Source: Runella zeae DSM 19591 (GTDB lineage Bacteria; Bacteroidota; Bacteroidia; Cytophagales; Spirosomataceae). From it: a stretch of DNA of 64,000 nucleotides. The notes below the pieces were generated by a model that worked only from the letters and a program-made list of their open reading frames with translations, was not told where the DNA came from and searched no databases. The translations under genes were made by a program, and so were the position numbers. The stretch lies in assembly GCF_000423565.1 (NCBI RefSeq), contig NZ_AUIF01000010.1:62001-126000 (forward strand). The letters are read 5' to 3'. Within the stretch, counting starts at the first letter, position 1; each line of letters opens with the position of its first letter. Shown in pieces: positions 51,951 to 60,704 of this stretch.

Positions 51951-53390
51951 TTAAGGATTTAACCATTTGTTACGTTGCAAAGTAGCTCTTTCATTTTCTA
52001 ATTCTTGTAAATGAACCGTACCATCGCTAAATGACACCAGTTGAAGTCCTACCCATACCAACGCGTGGTTGAGGTGATTTTCAAGGGGTAAATTTCCTAC
52101 AATACAATCATTCCAATACCATTCTAAAGAATCTCCCGCTACTTCTTCCACAACGGCTCGATAATCTTCGAGCGTATATCCCACAAAAGGTATGCCAAAA
52201 CGATCCCATAAAATACCCATTACATCATCTAGCGAGCGTTGATGGTGATGGATTTTTCGAATGGTAAGGTCTAAAATCAACGCTACTAAGGCACCTTTAT
52301 GATATACTGATACTTTTCTTTGAGGAATTCCTTTTTCATATCCATCTAGCCACAAATCCCAAGAAGACTCCGTAAGTGACTGTGCCGCATGACGGCTATT
52401 TTCGAAGTGACGTTTCATATATACCTGTAACTCACGGTAATAGGCCGCATCATCAAATACTCTTGAGCGTCTCAAAAACAAATCCCCGTAGTAAGTTGTA
52501 ACTCCTTCTGCCACAAAACAAGTAGAAAAATAATTTTCTTTGGTAAAATCATAAGGCAGTAGTTCTTGCGGGCGAATACGAATAATATTCCAAGCATGAA
52601 ATAATTCATGAGAACTTACTCCCAACAAATCGGTATATAATCCTTCGCCTTCATCATCAGGCCCAAGCACAATCATTGTCGAGTGCCGGTGCTCTACCCC
52701 ATGGTAGTAGGGCGTGGGTAAAATGAGGTTTAAAAAGTGATATTCAGCTTCGGGGAAGCTTCCCATCATTTCGATTTGAGAGCGGGTGAATTTCTCAAAA
52801 TCTATTAAAATTTGCTGCCAATTTGGCTTAATATTGCCCTGCATCCATACAAAAAACCTCACTCCTTCTACTTCATAAGATTGGCACTGAATCGTGGCCG
52901 ACGCCAACAAAGGACTATCTACTAACTCATAGTAATCTTTCGCTAAAAGCTGTTTTCCCTGTTTTCTTAAACCACAAGCGATTCGAAAATCGTCTGGAAT
53001 ATCTAATTCTAACGTACAAGCTTCATCCAACCGCCCCTCGGCATATACACATAAATTAATGGGATTGATATACCAAAACTCAGGACTCACATAACTACTC
53101 CCCGCATTTTGCACGTTGGCATAATAGTTGTAGCGCAGAGTGATTTCTGTTTCAAAGCCCACTTCCACCCTCCAGCGGTCTTTCGTGATTTTCCGAAAAG
53201 TAAGTGGATGGTTGTTTTTATCAAAAACTCCAAATTGTTGGATATTTTTGGCAAAGTGCTGTAGTTCATACCTGCCGGGCCGCCAAGCGGGAAGCTGAAT
53301 TTCAACTACCTCTTCAACAATATTTTCTATACGACATTCAATTTCAATAAAACGACTTTCGGGGGTTTGGCAAAACAGGCGATAATGCAT
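51951..53390 (-). CDS. M61-family metallopeptidase
   Basis: A 479-residue glycyl-aminopeptidase-type protein. A beta-rich N-terminal domain (about 1-170, MHYRLFCQTPESRFIEIECRI) precedes the catalytic domain: SSHELFHAWNIIRIRP (zinc HExxH), FVAEGVTTYYGDLFLRRSRV (third ligand Glu) and GALVALILDLTIRKI. No signal peptide is seen and the usual C-terminal PDZ domain is missing; the protein ends soon after the catalytic part. It probably cleaves small peptides in the cytoplasm. The start at 53390 fits the beta-strand onset. Confidence 0.85.
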   Translation of the reverse strand: MHYRLFCQTPESRFIEIECRIENIVEEVVEIQLPAWRPGRYELQHFAKNIQQFGVFDKNNHPLTFRKITKDRWRVEVGFETEITLRYNYYANVQNAGSSYVSPEFWYINPINLCVYAEGRLDEACTLELDIPDDFRIACGLRKQGKQLLAKDYYELVDSPLLASATIQCQSYEVEGVRFFVWMQGNIKPNWQQILIDFEKFTRSQIEMMGSFPEAEYHFLNLILPTPYYHGVEHRHSTMIVLGPDDEGEGLYTDLLGVSSHELFHAWNIIRIRPQELLPYDFTKENYFSTCFVAEGVTTYYGDLFLRRSRVFDDAAYYRELQVYMKRHFENSRHAAQSLTESSWDLWLDGYEKGIPQRKVSVYHKGALVALILDLTIRKIHHHQRSLDDVMGILWDRFGIPFVGYTLEDYRAVVEEVAGDSLEWYWNDCIVGNLPLENHLNHALVWVGLQLVSFSDGTVHLQELENERATLQRNKWLNP

Positions 53391-54027
53391 AGTGAAAGCA
53401 GTAAAACCGCACGAAACGGTAGGTGGTATCTATTTCAAGAATAGTAAAAATACTAAAAAGATACGACGAATAGCACCAAATCGGCTTTTTTCTAACGATT
53501 TGGTGCCTTTAAATCACCATTTGGCAGATACCTATTCTTTATGAAAAAAAACTTTTATACTGCTTTTTATGGCCTAACCCTTACACCTATTCACTCAAAT
53601 TTCCCAGAGTTCCCGCTTCCTAGCGAGATAGGAGCTAAACACTAGTAAATAAACAACAACAATTACAAAAAAATGCCCCTACGGGGCATCGGTAAAGCAG
53701 ACAAAAGAGAGTTACAAAAATGCTCCGTAGGAGATACATATTGGTAAAAAACAATGTGACTAATTGCCAACAGTTATCCTGAGGAAAAGCATATCTTCAT
53801 ATATTTGTGCGATTGTAACGCCCAAAATATTCTATCAATTTTTATGATTTTTGCGCCAATTTCACATATCGGTGCGATTATGGGTTTGGATGAACTTTGT
53901 TTCAACCATTACAAACATGCCACTCGATAAGGTCAAGGCCAATAGTTTTGTAAAAATCTACCAATGCCAAAGTTATCATCACTATTCAAACCAATGTGTA
54001 TGAATATACCTGTCTAGAGTTGGGGTT
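53391..54027. other. 637-bp gene-poor interval with hairpins and a direct repeat
   Basis: No convincing gene. It holds a hairpin GCACCAAATCG/CGATTTGGTGC (53473-53506); two direct copies of a ~34-bp unit (starts 53665 and about 53712) with a TTACAAAAA(AA)ATGC-CC-TA-GG-G core, the first containing ATGCCCC-TAC-GGGGCAT; and a TATATTTG -7-like word at 53800-53807 on the plus strand. A 29-codon frame (from about 53918, MPLDKVKANSFVKI...) is too short to call. The rest looks like decayed sequence. Confidence 0.5.
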
Positions 54028-54603
54028 TTATGAGTAATCTTTCAGAAAAAGCACCAATTTAGCAAACGCCCGTGAACGATGACTGATTTTACTTTTTTGT
54101 TCCAAGGTCATTTCGGCAAAAGTTTGGTCATGGCCTTCAGGTACAAAAATAGGGTCATAGCCAAAGCCATCGGTACCTCGTGGGGTATCAATGATGATTC
54201 CTTCAACGACTCCCTCAAAAGAGTGACTTTTTCCTGAGAGCGTAAGGGTAATAACGGTTTTAAAGCGCGCCTTTCGGTTAGTTTCATTGGCTAATTCTCT
54301 TAAAACACGTTCGATATTACGGGCATGATTGCGCTCGCCGCTGTAGTAAGCCGAATGAACGCCAGGAGCGCCATGGAGTGCTTCTATCTCTAGCCCCGAG
54401 TCATCTGCAAAACAGTTGACATGGTAATGTTCCCACACATATTCCGCTTTTTGGGCCGAATTACCTTCGATTGTATCGGTGGTTTCAGGAAGCTCTTCGT
54501 TACAGCCGATTTCTTGGAGTGTTTTAAGGCTAAATGTTTCACCCAAAAGAGCCTTGATTTCTTTTAACTTATGGGCATTGTTGGTAGCAAAACAAAGTTG
54601 CAT
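54028..54603 (-). CDS. rdgB: XTP/dITP diphosphatase
   Basis: RdgB/HAM1 hydrolyses non-canonical purine triphosphates (dITP, XTP). The 191-residue protein has LCFATNNAHKLKEIKALL (nucleotide loop), CFADDSGLEIEALHGAPGVHSAYYSG with the Asp-Asp-Ser, GTDGFGYDPIFVPEGHDQTFAEM and the C-terminal KSKISHRSRAFAKL. It is downstream of the FKBP genes across a hairpin, on the same strand. Confidence 0.95.
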   Translation of the reverse strand: MQLCFATNNAHKLKEIKALLGETFSLKTLQEIGCNEELPETTDTIEGNSAQKAEYVWEHYHVNCFADDSGLEIEALHGAPGVHSAYYSGERNHARNIERVLRELANETNRKARFKTVITLTLSGKSHSFEGVVEGIIIDTPRGTDGFGYDPIFVPEGHDQTFAEMTLEQKSKISHRSRAFAKLVLFLKDYS

Positions 54604-54616
54604 GACTATTTTTACT

Positions 54617-54642
54617 AAAAAAGCGGCTTTTGAGGCCGCTTT
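54617..54642 (-). terminator. Terminator after the second FKBP gene
   Basis: Arms AAAGCGGC and GCCGCTTT around CTCAAAA, followed on the minus strand by T's (GCCGCTTTTTTAG). It lies between the FKBP stop and rdgB start. Confidence 0.7.
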
Positions 54643-54648
54643 GATTTT

Positions 54649-55608
54649 TTATTTACGTTTAACTTCTATCTCAAAATAAAGCGGTGAATAAGGTGGTATG
54701 GGTACCGCACCGCTTGTACTCGAAGAAGTACCATTGATACCATATCCCAAAGTAGAAGGAAAAATAACAATGGCTTTTTCACCATACTTTAGTTTTGCAA
54801 TACCGTCATTGAAACCTTTTACCACTCCCCCAGAGGCCGTACCGTTGGGATCTACTACGTTTACATCAATCGTACCGGCATCAAATTGCTTGCCATTTCT
54901 TACCAATCGCCCTGTGTAAACTACACTTACGGTAGTATTAAAGGCAATTGTGGCGGAGTCAGGGTAAGCTTGCGTACGCAAAAATCGCAACCCATTGTCA
55001 GGATTTCGTTCTAGCCCTTGGATTTTTTGGGTTGTCACAAAATCGTCGATTTGTTCTTCTTCAGTACGTACTTTGAGGATATTGATGTCGTAGCGAATAG
55101 GAATGTAAAGCGGGGCCAAAAGTGACACGTCGCCTGTACCGCGCAACGACCACGGAACAAAAAGTGTTACTTTGTCTCCTTCTCTTACCTTCTCTTGAGG
55201 AGGTGCTAATAGTTCTTCAAAAGAAGGAACTGGATTGAACCGAAAAGCCATCGAAGTGGCGTAGTCTGAGGTAGAAATATTCCTCGAATTGTATGAGCGA
55301 ATAAATACATCACTCTTGCCTACTTGACTACTATCAACAATCGTCCCGTCGAGCCGCCTAGCCACATAGCTAAAAGTCACTTCATCGCCTACTTGTGGTT
55401 TTTGGGCAGTCAGATTAGCCGTTGTGATGGCATAATACAAGCCCGTTCGTAAACTATCTGCTACAATTTGATTTGCTTCTAAATAGGCACGAATTTCGGC
55501 TTTGTTTTCACGGGTTTTACGATCCTGAAAGGCTTCTTCGGTTTGTTCACAAGCTATCATCGTGACCGTAAAGCTCGCGATTACTCCTAATATTAATTTC
55601 CCCCTCAT
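54649..55608 (-). CDS. FKBP-type isomerase lipoprotein, divergent
   Basis: The product is 319 residues from the ATG at 55608 (MRGKLILGVIASFTVTMIAC), whose lipobox Cys is at about residue 20. A degenerate FKBP-like first domain (about 60-180, GDEVTFSYVARRLDGTIVDSS) and a C-terminal one (VVYTGRLVRNGKQFDAG, VVKGFNDGIAKLKYGEKAIVIFPSTLGYGING, PYSPLYFEIEVKRK) are seen; the active-site Trp is Phe, as in the gene at 19121. It pairs with the FKBP gene just upstream (69 bp). Confidence 0.85.
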   Translation of the reverse strand: MRGKLILGVIASFTVTMIACEQTEEAFQDRKTRENKAEIRAYLEANQIVADSLRTGLYYAITTANLTAQKPQVGDEVTFSYVARRLDGTIVDSSQVGKSDVFIRSYNSRNISTSDYATSMAFRFNPVPSFEELLAPPQEKVREGDKVTLFVPWSLRGTGDVSLLAPLYIPIRYDINILKVRTEEEQIDDFVTTQKIQGLERNPDNGLRFLRTQAYPDSATIAFNTTVSVVYTGRLVRNGKQFDAGTIDVNVVDPNGTASGGVVKGFNDGIAKLKYGEKAIVIFPSTLGYGINGTSSSTSGAVPIPPYSPLYFEIEVKRK

Positions 55609-55677
55609 TCTTAATTGATTGAAATTATGTGTGATAGGAGAGTCACAAAGTAGCATTTCTGCGACTCTCCTTCCTTT

Positions 55678-56559
55678 TTATTGTTGTGTTTGTCCTTTTT
55701 TCACATCTACTAATTCCACCTCAAATACCAAAACCGAATTTGGCGGAATAACACCCGGCGAACCTGTTTCTCCATATGCCAAAGTTGAAGGAATAATAAA
55801 AGTGCTTTTGCCACCTTTTTTCATATTCATGATACCTTCTTCCCAGCCCGGAATCACCATACCTTGTCCAATTGGGAAATCTACGGGTTTACCGCCACTT
55901 TGTGGGTTTTTGTAAGAGCTATCAAATTCCTTTCCGTCCAATAATTTTCCAACGTAGTGAACAGATACCATATTGCCCGCTACGGGTTTGGTGCCATCAC
56001 CTTCTTTTACGATTACGTAATTTAGCCCCGATGGCGTTTCAACTACCTTCAAAGAATTTTTAGCAACATAATCATCAATGATTTTAGCATCCTTTTTCAC
56101 TTGGCCTTCCCGAGCCGCTGCTTGTGCTTTTTGGAATTCTTGTTCGTTTTGAACTTCAATCAATTTTACGGTAAACTGAATATCCGAACCTTTGGCAATG
56201 CCAGGAGGAAGTGGCTGCATCATACGAGTAAAGAGCGAATCGGCACTTACAAAAAACGAAGCACTATCTTTTTTTGACAACATCGCCAATCCTTCCTCAA
56301 AACTTCCTTTAAAAGGAGGCGTCTGAAGCATCATCTGCATGGGGCGTCCTTCTTTGTAAGTATCACGCAAGACAGAGTCTTTGCTGTTTTTCAAAACCAA
56401 ATGAAAGGTTAGGATGTCGCCTACTTTAGGTTTGCGACCTTCATCATTTTTGTCGTGAAACTGATATTTTAAACCTGTATCGCTAACACTCACGCGGTTG
56501 TTGCAAGCGGCAAGCAAAGCGCCTGCGACAAAGACAGAAAGAATGGTTTTAAATTTCAT
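55678..56559 (-). CDS. FKBP-type peptidyl-prolyl isomerase lipoprotein
   Basis: The product is 293 residues from the ATG at 56559 (MKFKTILSVFVAGALLAAC, lipobox LLAAC). An N-terminal FKBP-like, probably inactive domain precedes a long helix (ENEQEFQKAQAAAREGQVKKD-like region near 155-175) and a canonical C-terminal FKBP: SVHYVGKLLDGKEFDSSYKNPQ, FPIGQGMVIPGWEEGIMNM with the active-site Trp, and IPPNSVLVFEVELVDV. This one should be an active isomerase in the periplasm. A hairpin (55637-55670, GGAGAGTC arms) lies after its stop. Confidence 0.92.
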   Translation of the reverse strand: MKFKTILSVFVAGALLAACNNRVSVSDTGLKYQFHDKNDEGRKPKVGDILTFHLVLKNSKDSVLRDTYKEGRPMQMMLQTPPFKGSFEEGLAMLSKKDSASFFVSADSLFTRMMQPLPPGIAKGSDIQFTVKLIEVQNEQEFQKAQAAAREGQVKKDAKIIDDYVAKNSLKVVETPSGLNYVIVKEGDGTKPVAGNMVSVHYVGKLLDGKEFDSSYKNPQSGGKPVDFPIGQGMVIPGWEEGIMNMKKGGKSTFIIPSTLAYGETGSPGVIPPNSVLVFEVELVDVKKGQTQQ

Positions 56560-56661
56560 GAAATAGGTGCTATTGCACATTTAATTGTTACTTCTTTATT
56601 TATATTTAGTTGATTTACTGATTTATAATAAAAAAACTGCTTCCTTTTGTATCCAAGCCGA

Positions 56662-57690
56662 TTATTTTTCAACGTTCAAAAGTTCGGTTTGGTATTCAGG
56701 AAGAATAGATAAAAACCTTTCTAAGGTTTGGGGCAAAGTAAGTTGTGTACGGCCTCCCGAGGCATTTTTGTGGCCTCCTCCCGCAAAGTATTTATGAGCC
56801 AAATCTCGCACGGAAAATTGATCTACTGAGCGAAAAGATAGTTTGATTTCGTCGCGGCGCTCAATCATCAACACTGACATGACGACATTTTCGATCGATA
56901 ACCCTACATTTACTATTCCGTCGGTATCACCCATTTCGGAGTTAAAACGTTTGAGTTCCTCTATCGAAAGCGACATGTAGGCGGTACGATACTCTGGCAA
57001 TACCACCAATTTCTCAGACAATACGTATCCTAACAACCTTGTTCTTCCTAAGGAGTTATTATCAAAAATCGACCGATGAACATGATTCACATTGAGGCCC
57101 GTTTTCATCAATTCTGCCACCGCCAAGTGTACCTCAGGCGTAGTATTACCATGCCTAAACGACCCTGTATCAGTCATAATCCCCGCATACAAGCACTCAG
57201 CCATAGGCTCATCTACCAAAATACCGTCTCCAAGTTGGTCTATGATTTCAAAGATATATTGAGCCGTAGCCGCCTTGGAGGTATCCGAAAACACAAAACT
57301 GGCAAAATCTTCAGGCTCTAAATGATGGTCAATCAATATTTTAGTGGCCGGTGCATTCTGAGCTAAGGCTCCCAAATCTTTGATCCGATGTAAGGCATTG
57401 AAATCAAGGCAACAAATCACATCTGCATGTTGCAATAGTTCTTTTGAGCGAAGTTGACTAGATACATTAGCATCATAAGTGATTACCTCATCAAATTGAG
57501 GCATCCACCTCAGATTTGCAGGGCATTCGTTTGGGATGATTACCGTAGCAGTATGCCCCTTTTTTTGAAGGTACATTTTCCACCCCAATGAAGACCCTAT
57601 AGCATCGGCATCGGGGTTTTGATGGGTCAATATCACAAAGCGCTTAGAGGCCGAATTGATAAGCTCGTAAAATGCGTTCCACTGTTGCAT
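56662..57690 (-). CDS. DHH/DHHA1 phosphoesterase (NrnA-like)
   Basis: The product is 342 residues from the ATG at 57690; a TTG three codons earlier lies in the predicted promoter. NrnA proteins degrade short oligoribonucleotides and pAp. Motifs: LTHQNPDADAIGSSLGW, ICCLDFNA, the DHH triplet LIDHHLEP, TDTGSFRHG and the DHHA1 signature GGGHKNASGG. Cytoplasmic. It is the first gene of the minus-strand run that goes on to the FKBP genes. Confidence 0.93.
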   Translation of the reverse strand: MQQWNAFYELINSASKRFVILTHQNPDADAIGSSLGWKMYLQKKGHTATVIIPNECPANLRWMPQFDEVITYDANVSSQLRSKELLQHADVICCLDFNALHRIKDLGALAQNAPATKILIDHHLEPEDFASFVFSDTSKAATAQYIFEIIDQLGDGILVDEPMAECLYAGIMTDTGSFRHGNTTPEVHLAVAELMKTGLNVNHVHRSIFDNNSLGRTRLLGYVLSEKLVVLPEYRTAYMSLSIEELKRFNSEMGDTDGIVNVGLSIENVVMSVLMIERRDEIKLSFRSVDQFSVRDLAHKYFAGGGHKNASGGRTQLTLPQTLERFLSILPEYQTELLNVEK

Positions 57691-57696
57691 AGTTTG

Positions 57697-57704
57697 CAAA
57701 GTTA
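57697..57704 (-). promoter_or_regulatory. Predicted -7 element of the DHH gene, near-leaderless
   Basis: The minus strand reads TAACTTTG with its last base only 7 bases before the A of the ATG at 57690. The transcript would carry practically no leader. The -33 box is not clear. Confidence 0.5.
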
Positions 57705-57884
57705 GTAACTTTCATCGAAATGTTTCGGAAAGCCAAACAGACTTCCTAATTTTGAGACGTTTTTTTGGAATCTTCTGGGGTTGTAAAGCTGTGAGTTAGC
57801 TTTTGAGTCGTAGATTTTGAGTCTCAAGAAAACGAGCCAATCATTACTATAGTAAACGTATAATATATAACGGACAAATCTAAA

Positions 57885-58304
57885 ATGAGCACAAACAGAA
57901 CATTCACAATGATTAAGCCCGATGCCGTAGCAGAAGGAAACTCAGGGGCGATTTTAAAAATGATTGAAGAGGCAGGATTCAGAATCGTGGCCATGAAAAA
58001 AACCTTACTCACCAAAGAACGCGCTGGTGAATTTTATGCAGTCCACGCAGCTCGTCCTTTCTACAATGACCTTTGTGCTTACATGTCGTCGGGCCCTATT
58101 ATTGCGGCTATTTTAGAGAAAGAAAACGCAGTAGCAGACTTCCGTCAGTTGATTGGAGCTACCAATCCAGCCCAAGCTGCTGAAGGTACGATTCGGAAGT
58201 TATTTGCTAAGTCGATAGAAGCCAATGCCGTACATGGCTCGGACTCAGACGAAAATGCCGCTATCGAAGGGAGTTTTTATTTTTCTCAGACAGAGCAATT
58301 CTAG
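57885..58304 (+). CDS. ndk: Nucleoside diphosphate kinase
   Basis: Ndk balances NTP pools by phosphotransfer through a phospho-His. The 139-residue protein has [59 protein letters not shown] and the catalytic His in [13 protein letters not shown]. Length and motifs are canonical. A good terminator (58327-58360) follows. Confidence 0.98.
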   Translation: MSTNRTFTMIKPDAVAEGNSGAILKMIEEAGFRIVAMKKTLLTKERAGEFYAVHAARPFYNDLCAYMSSGPIIAAILEKENAVADFRQLIGATNPAQAAEGTIRKLFAKSIEANAVHGSDSDENAAIEGSFYFSQTEQF

Positions 58305-58326
58305 TTTCTTGATTCAAAAAATATTT

Positions 58327-58360
58327 CAAAAAAGCCTCTTTGATATGGAGGCTTTTTTTG
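58327..58360 (+). terminator. Terminator after ndk
   Basis: Stem CAAAAAAGCCTC/GAGGCTTTTTTT around TTTGATATG with a T run on the plus strand. Confidence 0.85.
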
Positions 58361-58386
58361 TTAACTTTTCGTGGAACATCAATTTT

Positions 58387-58422
58387 ATAGTCATTTCACG
58401 GGTCAAAAAGTAGGATTCACGG
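58387..58422 (+). repeat. Left copy of the ATAGTCATTTCAC repeat word
   Basis: ATAGTCATTTCACGGG (58387-58402) is followed about 21 bp on by a degenerate GTAGGATTCACGG. The same word, same orientation, occurs four times at 61909-61986 on the far side of the regulator/peptide/acyltransferase module. Confidence 0.65.
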
Positions 58423-58496
58423 AAATTTCTTGTTTGAGTAGGCATTTGTGGTGTATCTTCATTCCACACATTTTATACATATCCCCATAAATAATT

Positions 58497-59177
58497 ATGA
58501 AAAATAATGAGATGCGAATTCGCAAACTTGACTCCTCAGTATTGGTAGCCAAAGAAGAGCCTTTTTCATGTGAGGTACTTAGTAAGCTCCTTGAAAGAGA
58601 AGGGTTTGATGTAGTGGGCAGAGCAAATGAGCTAGATGATCTAATCCAAAAAATCCACACAAAAAAACCTAAATGTGTTATTGTTGAAGCCAATCTTATT
58701 GGAAAGGAAACGAATCATTTATTGAAAGAACTTGCCAGTACTACCAACCCACCTAAGTTAGTACTTTATTTTAATGCATCAAATTCTAAGGAATTGTCAA
58801 AGGCGCTCGATGCAAACTTTCACGGTTATCTATATTCGGAAGACCGGCTCGATGAACTCTACAAATGCCTACTTTATATTCAAACACAATCTAAATACTA
58901 TAGTGATGGATTTAAAGATTTAATGAAGAAATTAGGCCTTAAAGAAATAGATAGCGACACGCAGCAGAGGCTCAAATCTCTCACAAAAAGAGAAAAGCAA
59001 ATACTATACTTAGTGACAGAAGGCCTTACAGGATATGAGATTGCGGATTCGCTTTGTATAAGTTATCGAACATTAGCAAATCACAAACAAAACTTAATTC
59101 AAAAATTAGGTATTGATAGCAACCGCCATCTATTGAAGTTTGGATTACAGATTAAATCTTACTTAGATAGTATCTAA
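58497..59177 (+). CDS. LuxR/NarL-type regulator with a degenerate receiver domain
   Basis: A 226-residue response-regulator-shaped protein. Residues 12-130 have the receiver layout (SVLVAKEEP, GFDVVGRANELDDLIQKI, KCVIVEANL, KLVLYFNASNSKELSKALDANFHGYLYSEDRLDELYKCL), but the acceptor Asp is Glu64 and the conserved Lys near 112 is missing, so phosphorylation is not expected. The C-terminus is a full LuxR helix-turn-helix (LTKREKQILYLVTEGLTGYEIADSLCISYRTLANHKQNLIQKLGI). No histidine kinase is adjacent. It is the first gene of the module flanked by ATAGTCATTTCAC repeats and converges on the LytTR gene. Confidence 0.85.
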   Translation: MKNNEMRIRKLDSSVLVAKEEPFSCEVLSKLLEREGFDVVGRANELDDLIQKIHTKKPKCVIVEANLIGKETNHLLKELASTTNPPKLVLYFNASNSKELSKALDANFHGYLYSEDRLDELYKCLLYIQTQSKYYSDGFKDLMKKLGLKEIDSDTQQRLKSLTKREKQILYLVTEGLTGYEIADSLCISYRTLANHKQNLIQKLGIDSNRHLLKFGLQIKSYLDSI

Positions 59178-59209
59178 AAGCAGCCTATTGAAAAAGGGAA
59201 GTATGATTT

Positions 59210-60241
59210 TTAAAGCCTCATTCTGTTGGCTGTGAACGCATCTCTAAAAGTATTGAAACGATTTCTAGACATGACTAGCTCACGCACTTCAGTGGGTGTC
59301 TTGATATAAAGAATGTATTTCCCTTTTTCCCAATACAAGTAACTGTCTAAAAGGCTTAGATTGACAATAAAACTCCTATGGCCTCTAAAAAAATGAAGTG
59401 GGTCAAGTTCTTCTTCTAAAATCGTTAGCGATTTTGTAATTCTAAAACGCCCTTTAGGGTGCTCTACATAGTACCTCTCTTCAATAGTTTCGAAGAAATA
59501 GCACTCTTCTACTTTAAGATAAAGTTCACCCGTGCTAGTTTTGGCTTCAATCAAACGTAAGTAATTTTCAGAACGAGGCGGCACTACGGCCTCCACTTTC
59601 TCTATTTTAGGCAAAGCTTTGGGAGTAGCTATCTCAACTTTGGAAGGCGCAGGGGCTGTTTCTGTTTCAGATTTCAAAAATGACACGTTATTTGAAATAC
59701 TTTTCAAAGAAGCATTACTCTCTAAAAAATCCTTTACCAAGGATACGTTGATCAGTATATACCCCAACAAAGTGACAAAGGGTAAGTATAAAAAATAAGT
59801 TTGAAAAGTAAATCCATTGAAGATATACAAATCTAAGTACCTATTAAAAGAATAGTTAGGAAACTCTCTCAACAAGAACCTAACGTGTAAAGTAATAGGA
59901 AAAAAAAGAAAGAATGCTATCAAAAAAAGAGGTAAAAACTTAGCCTCGTATTTGATAAGAGAAAAGAAGTTGGTGTTGACTTGCCTAATTCCCATGAATC
60001 GGTGAAAAATGTCAATCAAAAACACCAATATATATAATGTAAAGAGTTCGGGAGCTACAATCCCTAAGAACAGATTTTTGAGATAATCAAAGAGCGTCTG
60101 ATAAGAGCTATACACGTACCATTTTGTCTCCGGCGAGGTTGCCCACCCTATAATTTCGCAAAACAATACTACACCCAAAAGGAAAATCAATCCATTTTGG
60201 GGGCTTCTATAAAACGAGCGTGTAAGTACCAGTGACCTCAT
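59210..60241 (-). CDS. Membrane-anchored LytTR-family transcription regulator
   Basis: A 343-residue protein. Four hydrophobic segments (about 17-35, 52-77, 98-122, 143-170) form a membrane domain, a Pro/Ala/Glu-rich linker (about 190-220) follows, and the C-terminal ~100 residues are a LytTR DNA-binding domain (GELYLKVEECYFFETIEERYYVEH, LEEELDPLHFFRGHRSFIVNLSLLDSYLYWEKGKYILYI). It has no kinase or receiver part, so a membrane signal may act directly on DNA binding. It diverges from the peptide/acyltransferase operon, with a 269-bp shared gap, and probably controls it. LytTR regulators often control peptide systems; here that is inference. Confidence 0.85.
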   Translation of the reverse strand: MRSLVLTRSFYRSPQNGLIFLLGVVLFCEIIGWATSPETKWYVYSSYQTLFDYLKNLFLGIVAPELFTLYILVFLIDIFHRFMGIRQVNTNFFSLIKYEAKFLPLFLIAFFLFFPITLHVRFLLREFPNYSFNRYLDLYIFNGFTFQTYFLYLPFVTLLGYILINVSLVKDFLESNASLKSISNNVSFLKSETETAPAPSKVEIATPKALPKIEKVEAVVPPRSENYLRLIEAKTSTGELYLKVEECYFFETIEERYYVEHPKGRFRITKSLTILEEELDPLHFFRGHRSFIVNLSLLDSYLYWEKGKYILYIKTPTEVRELVMSRNRFNTFRDAFTANRMRL

Positions 60242-60285
60242 GGCTCCTCAAATAACATAAAATTCTTAACCTCTAAACAACCTTC

Positions 60286-60349
60286 TTATCAGGCTTAAGC
60301 TGATAAAATCACTTTGCAAAGATACAAATTAGTCAATTATTACTACAAA
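60286..60349 (-). promoter_or_regulatory. LytTR gene promoter and leader palindrome
   Basis: On the minus strand TTTG (60349-60346), a 21-base spacer and TATCTTTG (60324-60317) match the Bacteroidota promoter well. Between it and the ATG is a 7-bp-arm palindrome, TTATCAG/CTGATAA (60286-60306), that could be an operator or leader hairpin. Confidence 0.6.
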
Positions 60350-60400
60350 CCTTTTCAAATATAGCCATTAGTGCGGATTTCCTAGCATACACAGGTGGTG

Positions 60401-60408
60401 TACCTTTG
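60401..60408 (+). promoter_or_regulatory. Predicted -7 element of the peptide/acyltransferase operon
   Basis: TACCTTTG fits TAnnTTTG; the -33 region shows only a partial ATTTC. The start would give a leader of about 95 bases before the peptide gene. An imperfect palindrome AGGT/ACCT overlaps it (60393-60405). Confidence 0.45.
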
Positions 60409-60510
60409 TATCGTTGAAAATGTCTAACAAACAACAAGTTGCGCTTTCATCATCCTTTTGTGTGCACTCAAACTATCTCATGTTTCACTTATTAAAAATT
60501 TATAAAAATC

Positions 60511-60690
60511 ATGAAAAAATCATTTGAAATCAAGGCAAAAAAATCTTTGGATACGCTTATCCGTGATGGCAAATTCTATGCCAAAAATGAATTCAGCAAA
60601 GTACTTAACTTCGGCGACAAAGATCCATATGCATCTTGCTGGGGCATTACTATCAATTCGCAAGCTGAGAAAAATCTAGTTGTACAGTAA
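60511..60690 (+). CDS. 59-residue peptide, possible modified-peptide precursor
   Basis: A short gene, ATG 60511 to TAA 60690. The first ~30 residues are strongly basic and amphipathic (MKKSFEIKAKKSLDTLIRDG ...), like a leader helix; the second half is less charged and starts after FGDKDP with YASCWGITINSQ (a single Cys43, Trp44). No known class motif (GG cleavage site or similar) is seen, so I do not assign a family. It lies 14 bp before an acyltransferase and behind the LytTR regulator's shared promoter region, which supports expression. It could be a substrate of the acyltransferase, a small toxin, or a regulatory peptide; none is shown. Confidence 0.6.
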   Translation: MKKSFEIKAKKSLDTLIRDGKFYAKNEFSKVLNFGDKDPYASCWGITINSQAEKNLVVQ

Positions 60691-60704
60691 ATATTAGCAA
60701 GTAT

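Noticed and set aside
53918-54007. A short FeoA-like frame (MPLDKVKANSFVKI...).
   Set aside because: Only 29 codons, no further similarity; could be chance.
60420-60527. 35-codon frame overlapping the start of the small peptide gene, as a possible leader peptide.
   Set aside because: No coding character, and it overlaps the better-placed peptide start; likely chance.
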